64,000 nucleotides of DNA from Hyperoplus lanceolatus (GCA_026929865.2 CM049402.1:14613501-14677500), one strand, 5' to 3'; positions 10,173-22,089 are shown, counted from the first letter of the stretch. Translations and numbers: made by a program. Notes: generated by a model from the letters alone, not told the origin.

Positions 10173-13100
10173 ATGATGGACTCTGAGGTATCGGTGCTGC
10201 TGGACAGTGCAGCCTATAGGGGGTTGCTGGAGTCTCAAGTACAGGTGGAACTCTCTGAGAGGTAATAATCTAAACCAGGCTTTAAACAATACATCTTCAC
10301 ATTCATAGTACCAGACTCTGGACATGCACTATATTTGATGTAATTGTCAAAAAATCTCATGAAAAGACCAAAACCAATTAATGAAATCATCCGAAAATCC
10401 TACAATCTTGATCCTACAAGTTCTCTTTATTGTTGTTCAAAAACGAATAAAAACAAACCAAGGAGCCACACAGTTGCACTGAATGACATGCGTCTTTAGT
10501 AGAATGAACACCAGCTCAATCGAATATTTGGAGTAGGTCACACAAAGACAGACCTGGTATCTCAATACGCTGCAGTGTATGGTTTCAGATGCACCAAATA
10601 TGCATCTGAAATAGTGACTGGCTGTTTAAAAATTAAATCTCAAGGGGGCGCTCATGGTTTCGTGGTTCCCTTAAAGGTGAAGTAAGCGGTTTATTTATAT
10701 TAATATAAGTGTTAAATCGCTCTTTATTCATAAAGTGATCACTTACATAATGTGCGCGTATCATAAAGCCAATCTCTTAGTCAGCTGCTCTGCATGTAAT
10801 TAGCAATTAAACTTTATGTAGTATCCCAAAATTTTATCCAATCACAAGAGAGAACGCTACAAGCCGACACCCGTCCGCACCCGTCTCACTCATGGTCTCA
10901 CTGCCGGTGCACGCCAGAGCGACACATGGGTGAATGTTTATGCGCCTACGATGGTGGAGCAGGTAAAAATCCTTCCCAATATCTGTTTTGTTGGTTTTTA
11001 ATCATGTTTTATCACACTTATGGATCTGAGATGATGCTAGATAACTTGCTGCTTGAAGACCGCAGTGCATTAATGTGGTGACGTAGGGACGAGCGAGGGG
11101 ACTGCTAACTGCAGTAATTGACAGGAAGTTAGCTAAAAGAACCATTACGCTTACAGCACCTTTTAAAATAAAAATTGTTTTAACCCATTGATGACGGCTG
11201 CTGCGCGATGCCACATTGGCTCTCCTGCCTGATGCTGCGTCGCGCAGCATTATTACTTTATCTAATTTTCATGGCATTCCCAGCATAGAATGCACTGTCA
11301 TTGGTTCAAATACACATGAGGTGGGTTTTGTTGATTTTTTTAAGACCACGTGACCACCCAAAAGTTGTGTGGTTTGCCAAAAATCATGTCAATCAAAAAA
11401 ATAAAACAAAATAATTAAAAAAATATGCCAGCTATGTCGGCGACAGAACAGTAGTGGCGTTTGGTGCGCAGAATCAAGGTCTACTATAGACTACTGACGA
11501 AAATCACACAACACATTGCATCTATTTATTAACAATATTTAATAATTTTCTAATTCATCTCATTTTGACGATTTTTAGAAATATTTGTTGGTTTGTAAGC
11601 GCTAAGGGAGCATGTTTAAATAAAACCTGTGAACCTTAACTTTTAAATGTATTTTATTTCATGTTTCTATGTGCTACACAGGCTTAGATATTAAGGTTTT
11701 GGTAGACTTGACAATTCCTACTATTTTTTCAGAAAACCCTCAGGCATTAAGGACATGCATCCTAGATTGCCATAGTCATCAATGGGTTAACTATGAAAGA
11801 AAATTCAATTCAATAGATATGTGACATAGGCCAAGCATAGCCTGGCACCGCCCGCCTACTACTTCCGCTCAATTTTCATTTCCCTTCAGTAGTCAGTCTG
11901 GGTGTGCGGTATATTCTTAGGTTTTCTCCGGACAGATTTCTGCCGGTCCAATCAGCGAACAGAAGGAGTGGCTCAGAAGCCAGCGCATGACATGGTTGGT
12001 TGGCAGATCCAGAGTGGCACTGGGCAGATCCAATAGTTTTAAACTTCAACAGACACCCGCCTTCAAGTGAGTTAACGTTTGTCAATTGAGCGATTCCAGA
12101 CCTTCTGTACAAATTAAATGAAGTACGATGGTCTAGTAGAACAAGGCTAGGCCAAGCACACATTCAAAAATAATCTCGAAATTAAAAAGGTCTGCAAAAA
12201 TATCGACTGTAGTTCCATCTTTTTTGTATCAGTCCCAGAATTCCAAAGGCTAAGTGTGAGGTCCACATATTGCTGTGTTGCTTAAGCCTTCATTACCTGA
12301 CACATAACATTAACACCGACAACATTTCTTATAATAATTATGATATCAGACCATATCGGAACCAGCCGATATCCAAAACCCAGATATTGGAATCGATCAG
12401 AACTGCAAAATGGTGGATCTGTTCATCTCTAAAATATAGTAGTTTGACAAAGGGGAAACAATTCATTTAGTGACCCGGACAGTTTGTTTTACTTCCCAGA
12501 TTCAACAGGCAGACAGATGAGGCTCTGGAACGTCAGATAGAGGAGGTTTGGATGGAGCGGGTTTCCAAGGAGCTGTGGCTTTTCAACGGGTCCAAATTCA
12601 GACTGCACTCTTTCTGCTTGGCCTCATCATCGTCCTCCGTCTCTCATAAATACCCACCCTCAGGAGAACAGGGGAACTCGTGCTCCAGCACTTCTCTGCC
12701 AAACACTGCTCAGAACGGTTTGGACCAAAGAAACCGACCCGTCAACCAGGCTGAAACCAATCAGACAACCAGAGTGTCATTGTCAAAAGCTTCTTCTTCT
12801 TCAACCTGTGACTGCAGGGGAGCTCGGGGCGACACAGTCGAAGATCAAGAGGCCAGGCCGCTCCTCACTCTGAGACTTGGCCTCACGTGCTACAAGGACT
12901 ACCTGGGAACAAACTGGTCTAGTCGGGTGGCAGAGCTCCGTGGGCTGGGAGAGGAGCGGTTCGGTGACCCTCTGGCGCTGCTGGCTCAGCCTCTGGGCGT
13001 GGGCGCTGTCCTGTGCACAGCTGACGGCCAGGTGGTGCTGATCAAGAGGAGCCAGAAGGTGGCAGAGGCAGGGGGGCTGCTGGACATCCCCGGAGGTCAC

Positions 13101-15578
13101 CCAGAGCCCAAGGTGAAAAGGGAAAGCAGGGAATAAGGTGTCACCAATGTGCTCGATGTGTTGTTTTTTAAAGGTTGAGTCAGCCAATTTGGAGAACACT
13201 TCTTGTTTATCAAATTAACTTTTTGTCAAAATCAGTGAAAATCTCCTCATGATCCACTACCTGTCCATACTGTGTGTGCACGCTGAAAATAAATCTGGTG
13301 TTAATTAACAGCCTAGGCTCTGTAAACAAGTATGTAAACAAAGGAGGCACCAAGGAGCAAGCAACATGCCCGTTTATAGAGCTTAGGCTTTGTATTAACA
13401 CTGAATTTATTTTCTGGGCACATACACTATAGACAGGACATGATGAGATATTCACTGATTTTGACAAAGTGATTTTGATGGCAAGCATTCTCTAGAATCG
13501 CTGACTCCACCTTGAAAACCGTGGCCTGCCCTCCTCAGGTGGTGTGTGAGCGCCTGGGCCATGAGGTGTGTGAGGAGGGGCAGATCCGGCTGGACATGAT
13601 GCAGCAGAGAGCCGTCGTCTCAGAGCTTTTCTCATCTGTGTGCGCCGAGATCAGAGACGAGGTGGGTTTTGCTGCATCAAAAGTTCCTGTAAGCTTATTA
13701 TTTCGTTTTGCGTTGACGTGTACAATAAGAGTGAGTTAGTGTTTTTTTTTATTGAAGTGACCATTCTTTTGTCTCCAACATGTTACCCAGAGGTGATGAC
13801 TTAACAAAAAAAGTTGCATTTCTAATGTGGCATAATATAAGGCTTTTTATGATTTGATTTGCCAAGTCCTTTTCAATCACATACTAAACTACGGGTGAAG
13901 GTAAGTACCATTTTTATAATCAATTACATTTTTACACATTTATAATTGGTTAATGATTTACAGTGTCAGGAAATAGCGTAAAGCAATTAATCATAAGTTC
14001 AAAGACATCTTTAAATAACTTGTTTTGTCTAACCAACATCTTAAACTGAGTTTACTATCAGAGAAGACAACGAAATGCATCAAATCCTCACATTTGCCAG
14101 TAAATGTCTTTTTTTTTTTTTGTTAGAAATTGGATCATTAAAGTATATGACAATTCATTCTGTTGATTGCTAATTATTTCAGCACTTAGTTGAACTGGTC
14201 AACGTTTTCTGTCCTTCAGTGTGATACCAAGAAATCTGTTGAAAAAAGACAATAAAAACCCACATTGTTTGTGATTTATAACATCTTTCAAAATTAATCT
14301 GAAAACATTTAATACGGAATGCCCACACTCTAACATTGTTATGTCAGTTTTCCTTTCCAACATTGATATCAACAAGTTTTTAAAAAAAAAAATTATTCAT
14401 TAATTATAACTTCACATCTAATCTCGGACTTCCTTCGCGTCTTCCTCTCTGTCGGTCTGCAGATCAACATTCCTCTGTGTTCCCTGGGGGAGCCGGTCCT
14501 GATGGGCATCGCACTGAACCACACCAGCGCCGGCAGACCGAGTGCAGAGTTCTTGGTCAGGTACCTGATCCTTTCATTTGAGTCCCCGTTTTCTCAAAGT
14601 GGTTCTTAAGTGGTACTGTGTGCAGATAAACACACCTCCACACATTTGAGTTAGGCAGAAGTGATAATTGAGAGGGATTGTTTTTGTGTGACTAATTTAA
14701 TTTTTAATTAAATTGTTGGTTTTATTAAAATGGCCACAAATCTGTGGCAGTCAACACTAATCAGTGTTTTCAGAAAATGTTTTATGACAATGCGGGTGAA
14801 AAACCAAAGTAGCTCTCACACATTCCTGCATGAAAAGGTCTGGTTTGTATGAACAAATGCATCTATACCGGTTTTTTTAAAGTTTTTTTTTTTTTTTTTT
14901 TTGTAATTGTGAATGATCTTGAAACAAAAATGTGTCTGGAAAGTTCTGGATCTTTGCTTTATGAGAGAAACCATGGTGCCATAGTCCTTTAGGACATTTT
15001 ATCCCCCAAGTTTATGGTGTTGGCCATGACGGAAACATAAGAAGTTGCAGATAAAACAAAACTCATAGAATATTTTAAATGTACAGAGACAGCAAAATGT
15101 GATGGACCTTTGCTTTGACTGGCTTAATAAAGATGTAGCATTCATTGGTTTTATCCATTTGTCCTCAGTTGTACATTGACATCGGATGAAGTCAGCAAGT
15201 TGTACTGGAAAGGAGGTGCGGAAGCCAGTGAGTCCACAGATATCGTCTTCCTCAGCCGAACAGTGAGTAATCCATGGATAACTGTCTGCACAGCAACTCC
15301 AGAATAAACAAGTTGTGCTTCAAATGATAGGGTTCGAGGTAGATCATTATCACGCCATAAAGACATTTGAACCATCTAGAAACTTAATATCGTTATAATT
15401 GCTCTTTTGTTGCTCCTGGAATGTGCAGGATGTTTTGCAGCTAGATGGAAGCAGCAGTCTGTGGCCGGAGTTGTGTCCTTCAGCTAAAGGAGCTGTGCTG
15501 TTATACCAGAAGGTGAAGCCCGAAGGAGAGCAAGGCCCAAACATTCAGCTGATCAAATCGGAAAATGGGTCCAGTTGA
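10173..15578 (+). CDS. nudt22: Nudix hydrolase 22 (UDP-glucose/UDP-galactose pyrophosphatase)
   Basis: Six coding exons: 10173-10261, 12500-13112, 13539-13661, 14463-14560, 15169-15262 and 15429-15578; all junctions are GT-AG and in phase, giving about 388 residues. There are two adjacent ATGs (10173, 10176); the second has the stronger context. Numbering from the second ATG, the conserved blocks are WLFNGSKFRLHS (55-66), LRLGLTCYKDYLGTNWSS (153-170), DIPGGHPEPK (224-233) and the Nudix helix ELFSSVCAEIRDE (262-274), split over exons 2 and 3; then LNHTSAGRPSAEF and WPELCPSAKGAVLLY. As in human NUDT22 the Nudix box is non-canonical. The family cleaves UDP-glucose and UDP-galactose to UMP and sugar-1-phosphate. 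Residues about 71-146 are a Ser/Asn/Gln-rich insertion absent from the human protein as I recall it. A poly(A) signal lies at 15744. Confidence 0.93.
11184..11786. mobile_element. piggyBac-like MITE with TTAA target duplication
   Basis: It is flanked on both sides by TTAA (11180-11183 and 11787-11790). The terminal inverted repeat is CCCATTGATGAC, perfect over 12 bp. TTAA duplication plus ends beginning CCC is the hallmark of piggyBac-type transposition. The 603-bp interior has no transposase. It lies in nudt22 intron 1. Confidence 0.8.
11838..12149. mobile_element. TAGCCTGG-family element with 9-bp target duplication
   Basis: This is an intact copy in nudt22 intron 1. It starts TAGCCTGGCACCGCCCGCC and ends AACAAGGCTA. 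It is flanked by the perfect 9-bp duplication GGCCAAGCA (11829-11837 and 12150-12158). It is non-coding. The same family occurs at 2797-3394, 21716-22089 and 43786-44325. Confidence 0.85.
13172..13512. mobile_element. MITE with GGTGGAGTCAGCGATTCT ends (copy 2)
   Basis: Second copy of the 541-778 family, in nudt22 intron 2. The palindrome runs from AGGTTGAGTCAGCCAA to AATCGCTGACTCCACCTT with about 170-bp arms that share CTCATGATCCACTACCTGTC/GACAGGACATGATGAG-like segments and CCTAGGCTCTGTAAAC. It is non-coding. Confidence 0.75.
13662..14462. other. nudt22 intron 3, no extra feature
   Basis: Intron sequence with a T-rich run near 14108-14121. Nothing else was recognised. Confidence 0.5.
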
Positions 15579-15743
15579 TAAAATGTACACGAGGACAAAC
15601 ATTATATAAGTGTTCAGGGATTTATTGCCATTTGATTTTAAACCTTCTATGACTAATACTTTTGTTCAAACTGTGCAAAAAATACTGTATTTTTTTAAAA
15701 TCATCATTTAGACTCAAAACATAACATTTTATAAAATATTTTT

Positions 15744-15749
15744 AATAAA
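15744..15749 (+). terminator. Poly(A) signal of nudt22
   Basis: AATAAA 166 bases after the nudt22 stop codon, within AT-rich sequence. It lies inside the 362-bp gap between the two convergent stop codons. Confidence 0.6.
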
Positions 15750-15940
15750 AATTTTAAAAAGTGACCTGGTTTTTGGCATTTAATTATCTCTGATTGGCTG
15801 AAGCAGCGAGTGCAACATTGATGTAGTTTCTCTGTATAGCAATACTTGCTTATTTGTTAATCTCTCCTTTTTCAAAATGAATTGACATCAGTAGAAAAAT
15901 TGTCCTTGTAAACACAGACAGAGCAGCGGCATGTGTTTCT

Positions 15941-18900
15941 TCACCAGGAACCACCATACCCACCACCACCAAAGTCTCTGTAGTAGTAACTCTGGTCCTG
16001 ATAAGCCATGCTCCCCTGAAATGTAAGAAACACAAAAGGACAATGAGATTCAATTTACTATGTGGAATCACCTTAGGGTGGCTGTTGCTATATTGCTCAT
16101 GCCAAAATGGACCCGACTTGTCGGTCAAAACAAGCACAATAGTTGACCTTTAAACCACATGTACAGCAGGTTTAAGTTAAACCTATGGAAATAACTTGTT
16201 CAAGTCAGCAGGTCTAAACCATAACAAGTCTAAACCACATTGCAGCTAAGCTCATGACAAAGTTTGGTATATTGTATGAGATAACCCAGCACTCACATAT
16301 CTTGGCTGTTGCCTCCACGGCTGCTGGATGTTGAATCGCCCCCCTACAAAGACAATAACAAAATCAACTAACATCTTAAAATAACAAGTCTCCCCCCAAA
16401 GACATTATGTAATTTTTCACACTGACCATTGGGCCCAGTCCACTGGATCCCATGTGAGGGTGGAGGGCCGTGAGGGTAGGGTCTTTTCTTGCGAGGTCTG
16501 GGCTTCTTCTTCTCCTGTATGGGGACGGGGGGCAGCAGTCTGCAAGCTTCCTCTTTACACTCCTGAAGGAGCGTCTGCGCCTGTTCCTGAGGCAACTCCA
16601 CATACTGCAGCTCCTCCAGCAGGTCGCTCTGCTGCTCAGGAAGAGTGCAGCTTGCTGGAGAGGGGACGGTGAGTTTTAGTTGTGCATGTGACATAGTGCT
16701 TATTAGCATTAGCACTGTCAATTGTGAAAAAGTCAGACCTTGGAGTTTGAGCAGGGCAGTCTCAGAGATCTGCTGCCTGCCACTGGCCTGATGCAGGGAG
16801 AGTCGTCTTTTCCACTCTTCGACCGATGGAAAGATTACCAGCGCCCCACGCCTGAAGCCTGTGAACAGCTGCAGCTTGTGACGACGCGCAGAGAAGAGGA
16901 CGTTACACTAGAAACAGAGGTGGCAAAGGGATTATGGCAAGAACTTATGAGGGTGGATAATGAATTCCAAATGTTATAACTAAAATCACTTTGATATTTA
17001 GAGACTGTGGCTAGGCGTTTTGTCCCACTTTCAACTTTTGCTATTGTCAACGACTTAACTTTTATTTCCTATTATTATTTTATTACAACTATTTTATTCT
17101 TATTAAACAAATGAAAAAAGATTGAAATCACAGACACTTGAGAGGACAGTATGCTTTTAACAAGGCATTGCACCATCTACAATATGTCAAGCATCCAGAA
17201 CCTTTTAATATCACTCTCTTACACTACCAAAGTGGAAAATAGTTTAATATACGCAGGTCTTCCCAACAGGGTTTTCAGAGTAACATTGACATGCCTTTAG
17301 TCATGAGGATTTACCTGGTCAAGGATATAGTTGCCGAGAGTCTGAGCAGCCATCTTGATTAAATCTGTTAGACACTGAGCGGCCTGCTGCAGCTTGCTGT
17401 CTCTCTGTTCACCACTCTACATGCAAGTTAAATATTTACGATCAGTTGGTCAGAAATTGAACAACCACCTTATCTCTGTATGTGAATTTGAAACATGAGA
17501 TTTAAGCTTGGAGGTGACTGACCATCGTACACGCAAGCAGCTCCTCTGTGCCCAGCAGTTTGTAACGTTTGTCTGGATGTTGCTTCATGTGAGCCCTGGC
17601 CCATTGGCTCTTCCCAGAACCTGGAAGACCAACCATCAGCAACACCTGGGGGAAGAAAGAGAAATATTCAACTGCATTTGTTTTATATCTGTCTGATTGC
17701 CATGACATTGTGTAAAGACATTAACAAGGGAAACGCCTCAGTAAATATTGCCACGCCATTTGGTTCAAACACTCATGTCAACCTCAGTTTGAATTGTCAG
17801 AACTTTGGTGATTCAAACACTTTTGTTTACAACCAAAAACCAGCTAAACAAATTAAATTACCATCAGCCTCAGCTGTTCTTTGTGTTTAGTGTTAATAAG
17901 TAAATGTTACCATGCCAACACTCTAATATGCCAAAATTGTATATGTTAGGACTTCTAAACAACAACATGTTAGCTTTGTAATGGTAAAGATAGCATTTAG
18001 ATCTAAGCAAAAATTTTCAAAATGTCTAAATATTTTGCAGGAAGACGGAAACCTTGAGTCAAGAATATATGTACAGGTAACACTCAAATACTGTGGATGG
18101 AAACCAAGCTGATGTCTCTCACCTCACACTGTCCTCTGGTGGTAGGAGCTGATGGGGCCTTAACCCTCTGCCCAGCATAAAGAGCTGACAGTGGTGTGAA
18201 CCCTGGAGGGCTAGGGTACCAGGGGGGAGCTGTAGGGTCCAAGTGGAGTCTGACCGAACACCTCTTACAGAGGACGTGCGGGAACAGAGTGCGACCCTGC
18301 AGCACAGAGGCGTCCAGGGTAAAGGCCACACCCATGAAGCGACCGTTCTTATGGAAGGAGAGCTCGACAGCACCGTCTGCGGAGAAAGACTGTTGATGTG
18401 CGTGTGTCAAGGGTGACACACAAACACACAGTCGGGATTAGAAAAAAAGATATGTGCTTTTCTACAGAAAATAATTTTCACGTTACAACAGCAAGACAGT
18501 GAAAGGTTACCAATAGGAGAAGAGTGGAAGAGAAAAGTGTCACTCACAGCGTAACAGCCAATGATATCCCCCTCTAAGAACGACTCTCCGAACTCTTCCT
18601 CCTTCCCACCTGACACTTTTCTACCACGACAATCATAGGCGAAAGAAAATTCATCTTCACCTGGTATGCGACAAAAGGAGCAATGACCAAGGGATCAAGA
18701 AAAAACTAATATTCAGAGAAAAAGGTGCATCTGATTTTCTGGGGCAAGAGATGAAATCAAACTTGTAATAACCCTTAATCTTTACCCAGCAGTAGAGAGG
18801 CGTTTGCCATTGACCAGCCCACCCTCAGGCCGTAAGGATCCGCGCCTAGTTGTTCCTCCAGCAAAGTAGTCATCAACTTCTTCTCCAGCCTCACCTCAAA

Positions 18901-20110
18901 GCCCACACTGCCCTGCTGCACCCCATGGGTGAGCCTGCAGCCTGACCACAGCGAGGGGAATTGAAGCCAGAACCGCGGCTGGCCGAACGAACAATCTGGA
19001 CCCGCCTCGAAGTGGAGGTGACCGTCATCTGTGCAAATAACAAGAAAAAGACAAGATTTTAAATGTCTCTGTGCTGCTCTTATGACCACACATTATATTT
19101 CAAGAAACGTCTTATTCTGGGATGACACTAACTAAGAATAGTTTAGTACTTTAACTAAATAAGGTTTCATGTTCCTTCACCACAAAGGAGGCAAGTGTTT
19201 TTCAAACATCTTACATGGATGTAGTCTGAATTTATCTCCATCGTCCTTCTCCGTCACCTCGCTGTCCACCGGTGGTTGTGGTGATTTGGCTCTGGTTGGG
19301 AAGAGAGATGCATGTTTTTTTATTTTTAAAGTACCTAAAGAGAGGTTTAATGTACACGTTTTTCAACCCAAACCTTGTTCAAATGTTCTTTCCGTACACG
19401 TCTGTTGTGCATTTACGTCTGCTGATCCAAGACATGTGTATAAAGTGAGGATATCTAATGGAAAGAGTAGTTTGCAACCTATTTTTGCAACTCCCATCAT
19501 ACATTTTTGTAAACGCCTGTTAATAAAATCCTAATTTTTACTTGACTGAAAGCATAGATTTCAAACTCATTTATCTCACATTTGTGGATGAAAAATGCTC
19601 TACTAACCTTTTGTATCGTATCTCCTCTTTGAACTCGTAGTAAGCTCTTCCTTTGACCATGTCCTCTGACGACTGGGCTCCAAAATCCTCTGCATCATCT
19701 CCCTGTTGCATCTCTACCCCTCTCTGCTCTGCCCTGTTCCCTATCATCCCCTCTGACATGAGCTCAAAGCCGTGTTGAGGCTTTAACAGACCGGTGTCGT
19801 GCTCTGTCTGTGTGCCACAGTCTGTGAACTCTCTGACACAGTCAGGTTGAAGCTGCGGAGTAACACCAGCCTCTGTCGGCGGTGATGAGGACTTTGGTAG
19901 GACCGTCTCCGTCTGTCCCGAAAGCGTGGGCAAGTTGTTATGTTGCAGTTCTATCTCTTCCTCGCGGTCATTTCCACTCACTCGTGCGTCTAACGCTGAC
20001 CACAGCTTGTGCACGAGCTCAGCCTTCAGTCCTGTGCTGTCCAGCTCGAGCTCCTTGAGTCTGGACCGCAGTTCGGCCACTTTTAACTTTTTAATGTCCG
20101 GTAGCTTCAT
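15941..20110 (-). CDS. hnrnpul2: Heterogeneous nuclear ribonucleoprotein U-like protein 2
   Basis: Eleven coding exons (minus): 19608-20110, 19215-19291, 18786-19028, 18548-18660, 18123-18389, 17523-17645, 17315-17416, 16739-16907, 16427-16654, 16297-16343 and 15941-16015; every junction is GT-AG and phases close to give 648 residues. Domains: SAP DNA/RNA-binding motif (about 4-38, KLKVAELRSRLKELELDSTG), an AYYEF block (156-160), a SPRY domain (about 195-385, with FPSLWSG, LRVGWS and VELSFHKNG), then a P-loop kinase-like domain with Walker A GLPGSGKS (407-414), the ILDQCNV block (473-479) and a basic linker EKKKPRPRKKRP. The tail is short and G/Y-rich, ending GGGGYGGSW. The family binds RNA and chromatin in the nucleus and UL proteins act in DNA-end resection. 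The UL2 assignment rests on 11q12-like neighbours and the short AYYEF region; UL1 is the alternative. The protein is about 100 residues shorter than human UL2. Confidence 0.9.
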
Positions 20111-20923
20111 CGTCACCGTATGAAAATAAATGCAGTCTTATATTATTAAAGTCAAAAACAAAAAAAACTAAGTAAGCTGAGGGAAGAGAGCTCTAGGTCC
20201 AAAACAGCAGCGGTTTGGACCTCTTTATAGGTCCATGGTTTGGACCAAAACAAAAAATACAAAATGGTGCGCTGGCTTGTGATTGGGTCTTCTCTTCTTC
20301 TTTTCACTAAATGTTGGTAGATTAGGCGATGCACAGGACGCTTTACTGCAACCACATGGTTACAAATAGTACTACAGTCACGTTGACATTTTTTAAACAT
20401 ACTTATATTTCAAGTCAGAAAAATACATTTAATTCAGACACATTGTATTAATAAAAGTAATATTTCTGCATTCAAATGCACACTAAGGTACATAAGTAAA
20501 ATGGCTGTGCAGAAATATATTATCTTAAATGTATTATTATTGCTGTATTATATTGCTTTGCTCTTTTTCTAAATATAATTATATTCCAAAACAGGAGCAA
20601 ATGTAATAACTGATTTTCCCTCTTCTTAGTATGTATTTTTTAATAAAACTTAAACCAAAATCATGGTAGTCACTATTGATGTACATGGATGCAAGTCGAG
20701 ATTATCTTTCATGACATGAAGCTTTTTATTCAACAAACAAGACAAATGCAAAAAACATGAATGTGAATATGCACAAACAGTTTTAAAAGGTAAAACGCAA
20801 GACCATTGTCATTTATAATACAAAATACATTTCATATTTTACAATTCTTTACTGCCTCGTCTCTCTTTACTTCAGATTTCATGCTCCGCTGTCTGTGTTT
20901 CAATACAACCACTCGGCTCAACG
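20111..20923. promoter_or_regulatory. Divergent spacer between hnrnpul2 and the small gene
   Basis: An 813-bp spacer between two start codons facing away from each other, which could serve as a shared or adjacent promoter. The first 250 bases next to hnrnpul2 are its probable leader/promoter; the rest is AT-rich. No core motif is assigned with confidence. Confidence 0.35.
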
Positions 20924-21182
20924 ATGACAGGAAAGAAGTTTACAAACAGCTTTGACTTATCGAAGTAAGTAACTTCTCTCCTCTTCACTAAACCTTTTGG
21001 GCTCCGCATTTATATCTCTCAATAGGAAAACTGTCAGAGATCCTTGTAGGATTACTTCATACTTCTACAAGAATCATTTTGGGAGATTTGAGTGCTTCAT
21101 CGACGCCCGAGAGCGGCCACGTCAACACAAACAGAATCATTACAACAATCGTCACAAGAGGAGAGAAGAAGGTCAGCAGTGA
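20924..21182 (+). CDS. Possible small two-exon gene of unknown function
   Basis: Exon 1 (20924-20964) starts ATGACAGG with A at -3 and encodes 13 residues plus two bases. A strong donor (GTAAGT) follows. A 61-bp intron ends CTCTCAATAG, and exon 2 (21026-21182) restores phase and ends in TGA. The predicted protein is 65 residues, strongly basic in its C-terminal half (RERPRQHKQNHYNNRHKRRE), with an aromatic centre (SYFYKNHFGRFECF). No family is recognised. An AATAAA at about 21650 could end the transcript. The intron is short but within the range seen in fishes. Alternatively this is chance splice-like sequence or the last exons of a longer transcript. Confidence 0.4.
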
Positions 21183-21715
21183 ATTCTCTGTTACACAACA
21201 GAACATTGAGGTCATGCTCACACTGTGAGACCGTTTCACATGCACAGTGGCTCAGTCGCACACTCACCACAGGCTTCACAATAAAAGCTTCTCAGTGCTA
21301 CATCTGAATATAACCCTCAGAATGGTCAACAGGAAATTTGTCTGCATGATGGAGACACGACTGTGCAAAATGTCGACTCCAGTTGAAATGTAAACAACCA
21401 TGCATATTAAATACTATTCTATATAAACTGTAGGAAAAACACTTCTTGGTTGCTTGTGGTTAAATAACTATAAACAATAGCTCCTAAATAACACTGTGGC
21501 TATTAGATCACCGAGCACATCTGTTTTACCTTTCCGATAAGTGTTCCCTTTTTCTTCTCTAAATTCCCTTTTAAATTGAGATTAGTCCCATTTGATGCCT
21601 CTTGTGAGTCAAACTGTAGTCATAGAGCTATGCCTCAGTTTTTCTGAAAAATAAACGTTCAATGCTGTGTTGCAGCGCATGTGGGGGATATTCGGCAAAA
21701 ACACAATATGTAAAC

Positions 21716-22089
21716 TAGCCTGGCTCCGCCCGCCCGCCTACTTCCGGCCAAATTTTATTTTCCCTTCAGTAGTCAGTCTGGGTGTACAGCCCATTTCCCA
21801 GTTTTGCCGGAGATTCGACAGCCGGTCCAATCAGCGAACAGAGCAAGTGGCTGAGAACGATGACGTCGAAGTCGCGCTCCAGTTTCAGTTGCCAGAAGCC
21901 GGCTCATGACACACGTGACGACCAAACGTTATGCGATTGGTTGGCTAATCCAGAGTGGCACTGGGCAGATCCAATAGTTTTAAACTTTAACAGACACCCG
22001 CCTCCATGAGTGAACGTTTGCCAATTACAGCACTGCCAGACCTTCTGTACAAATGAAATGAAGTATGATGGTCTGGTAGCACCAGGCTA
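21716..22089. mobile_element. TAGCCTGG-family element with 9-bp target duplication
   Basis: Intact copy running from TAGCCTGGCTCCGCCCGCCC to GTAGCACCAGGCTA. Perfect 9-bp flanking duplication TATGTAAAC (21707-21715 and 22090-22098). Internal motifs CCAATCAGCGAACAG and GATGACGTCGAAGTCGC are shared with the 2.8 kb copy. It is non-coding. Confidence 0.87.

Noticed and set aside
12801..13199. Minus-strand open frame
   Set aside because: Antisense of nudt22 exon 2.
16740..16979. Plus-strand open frame
   Set aside because: Antisense shadow of an hnrnpul2 exon with clear homology and splice sites on the other strand.
20110..20116. Upstream GTG start for the hnrnpul2-like protein
   Set aside because: The first ATG at 20110 directly precedes the SAP domain and is the expected start; GTG initiation is not needed.
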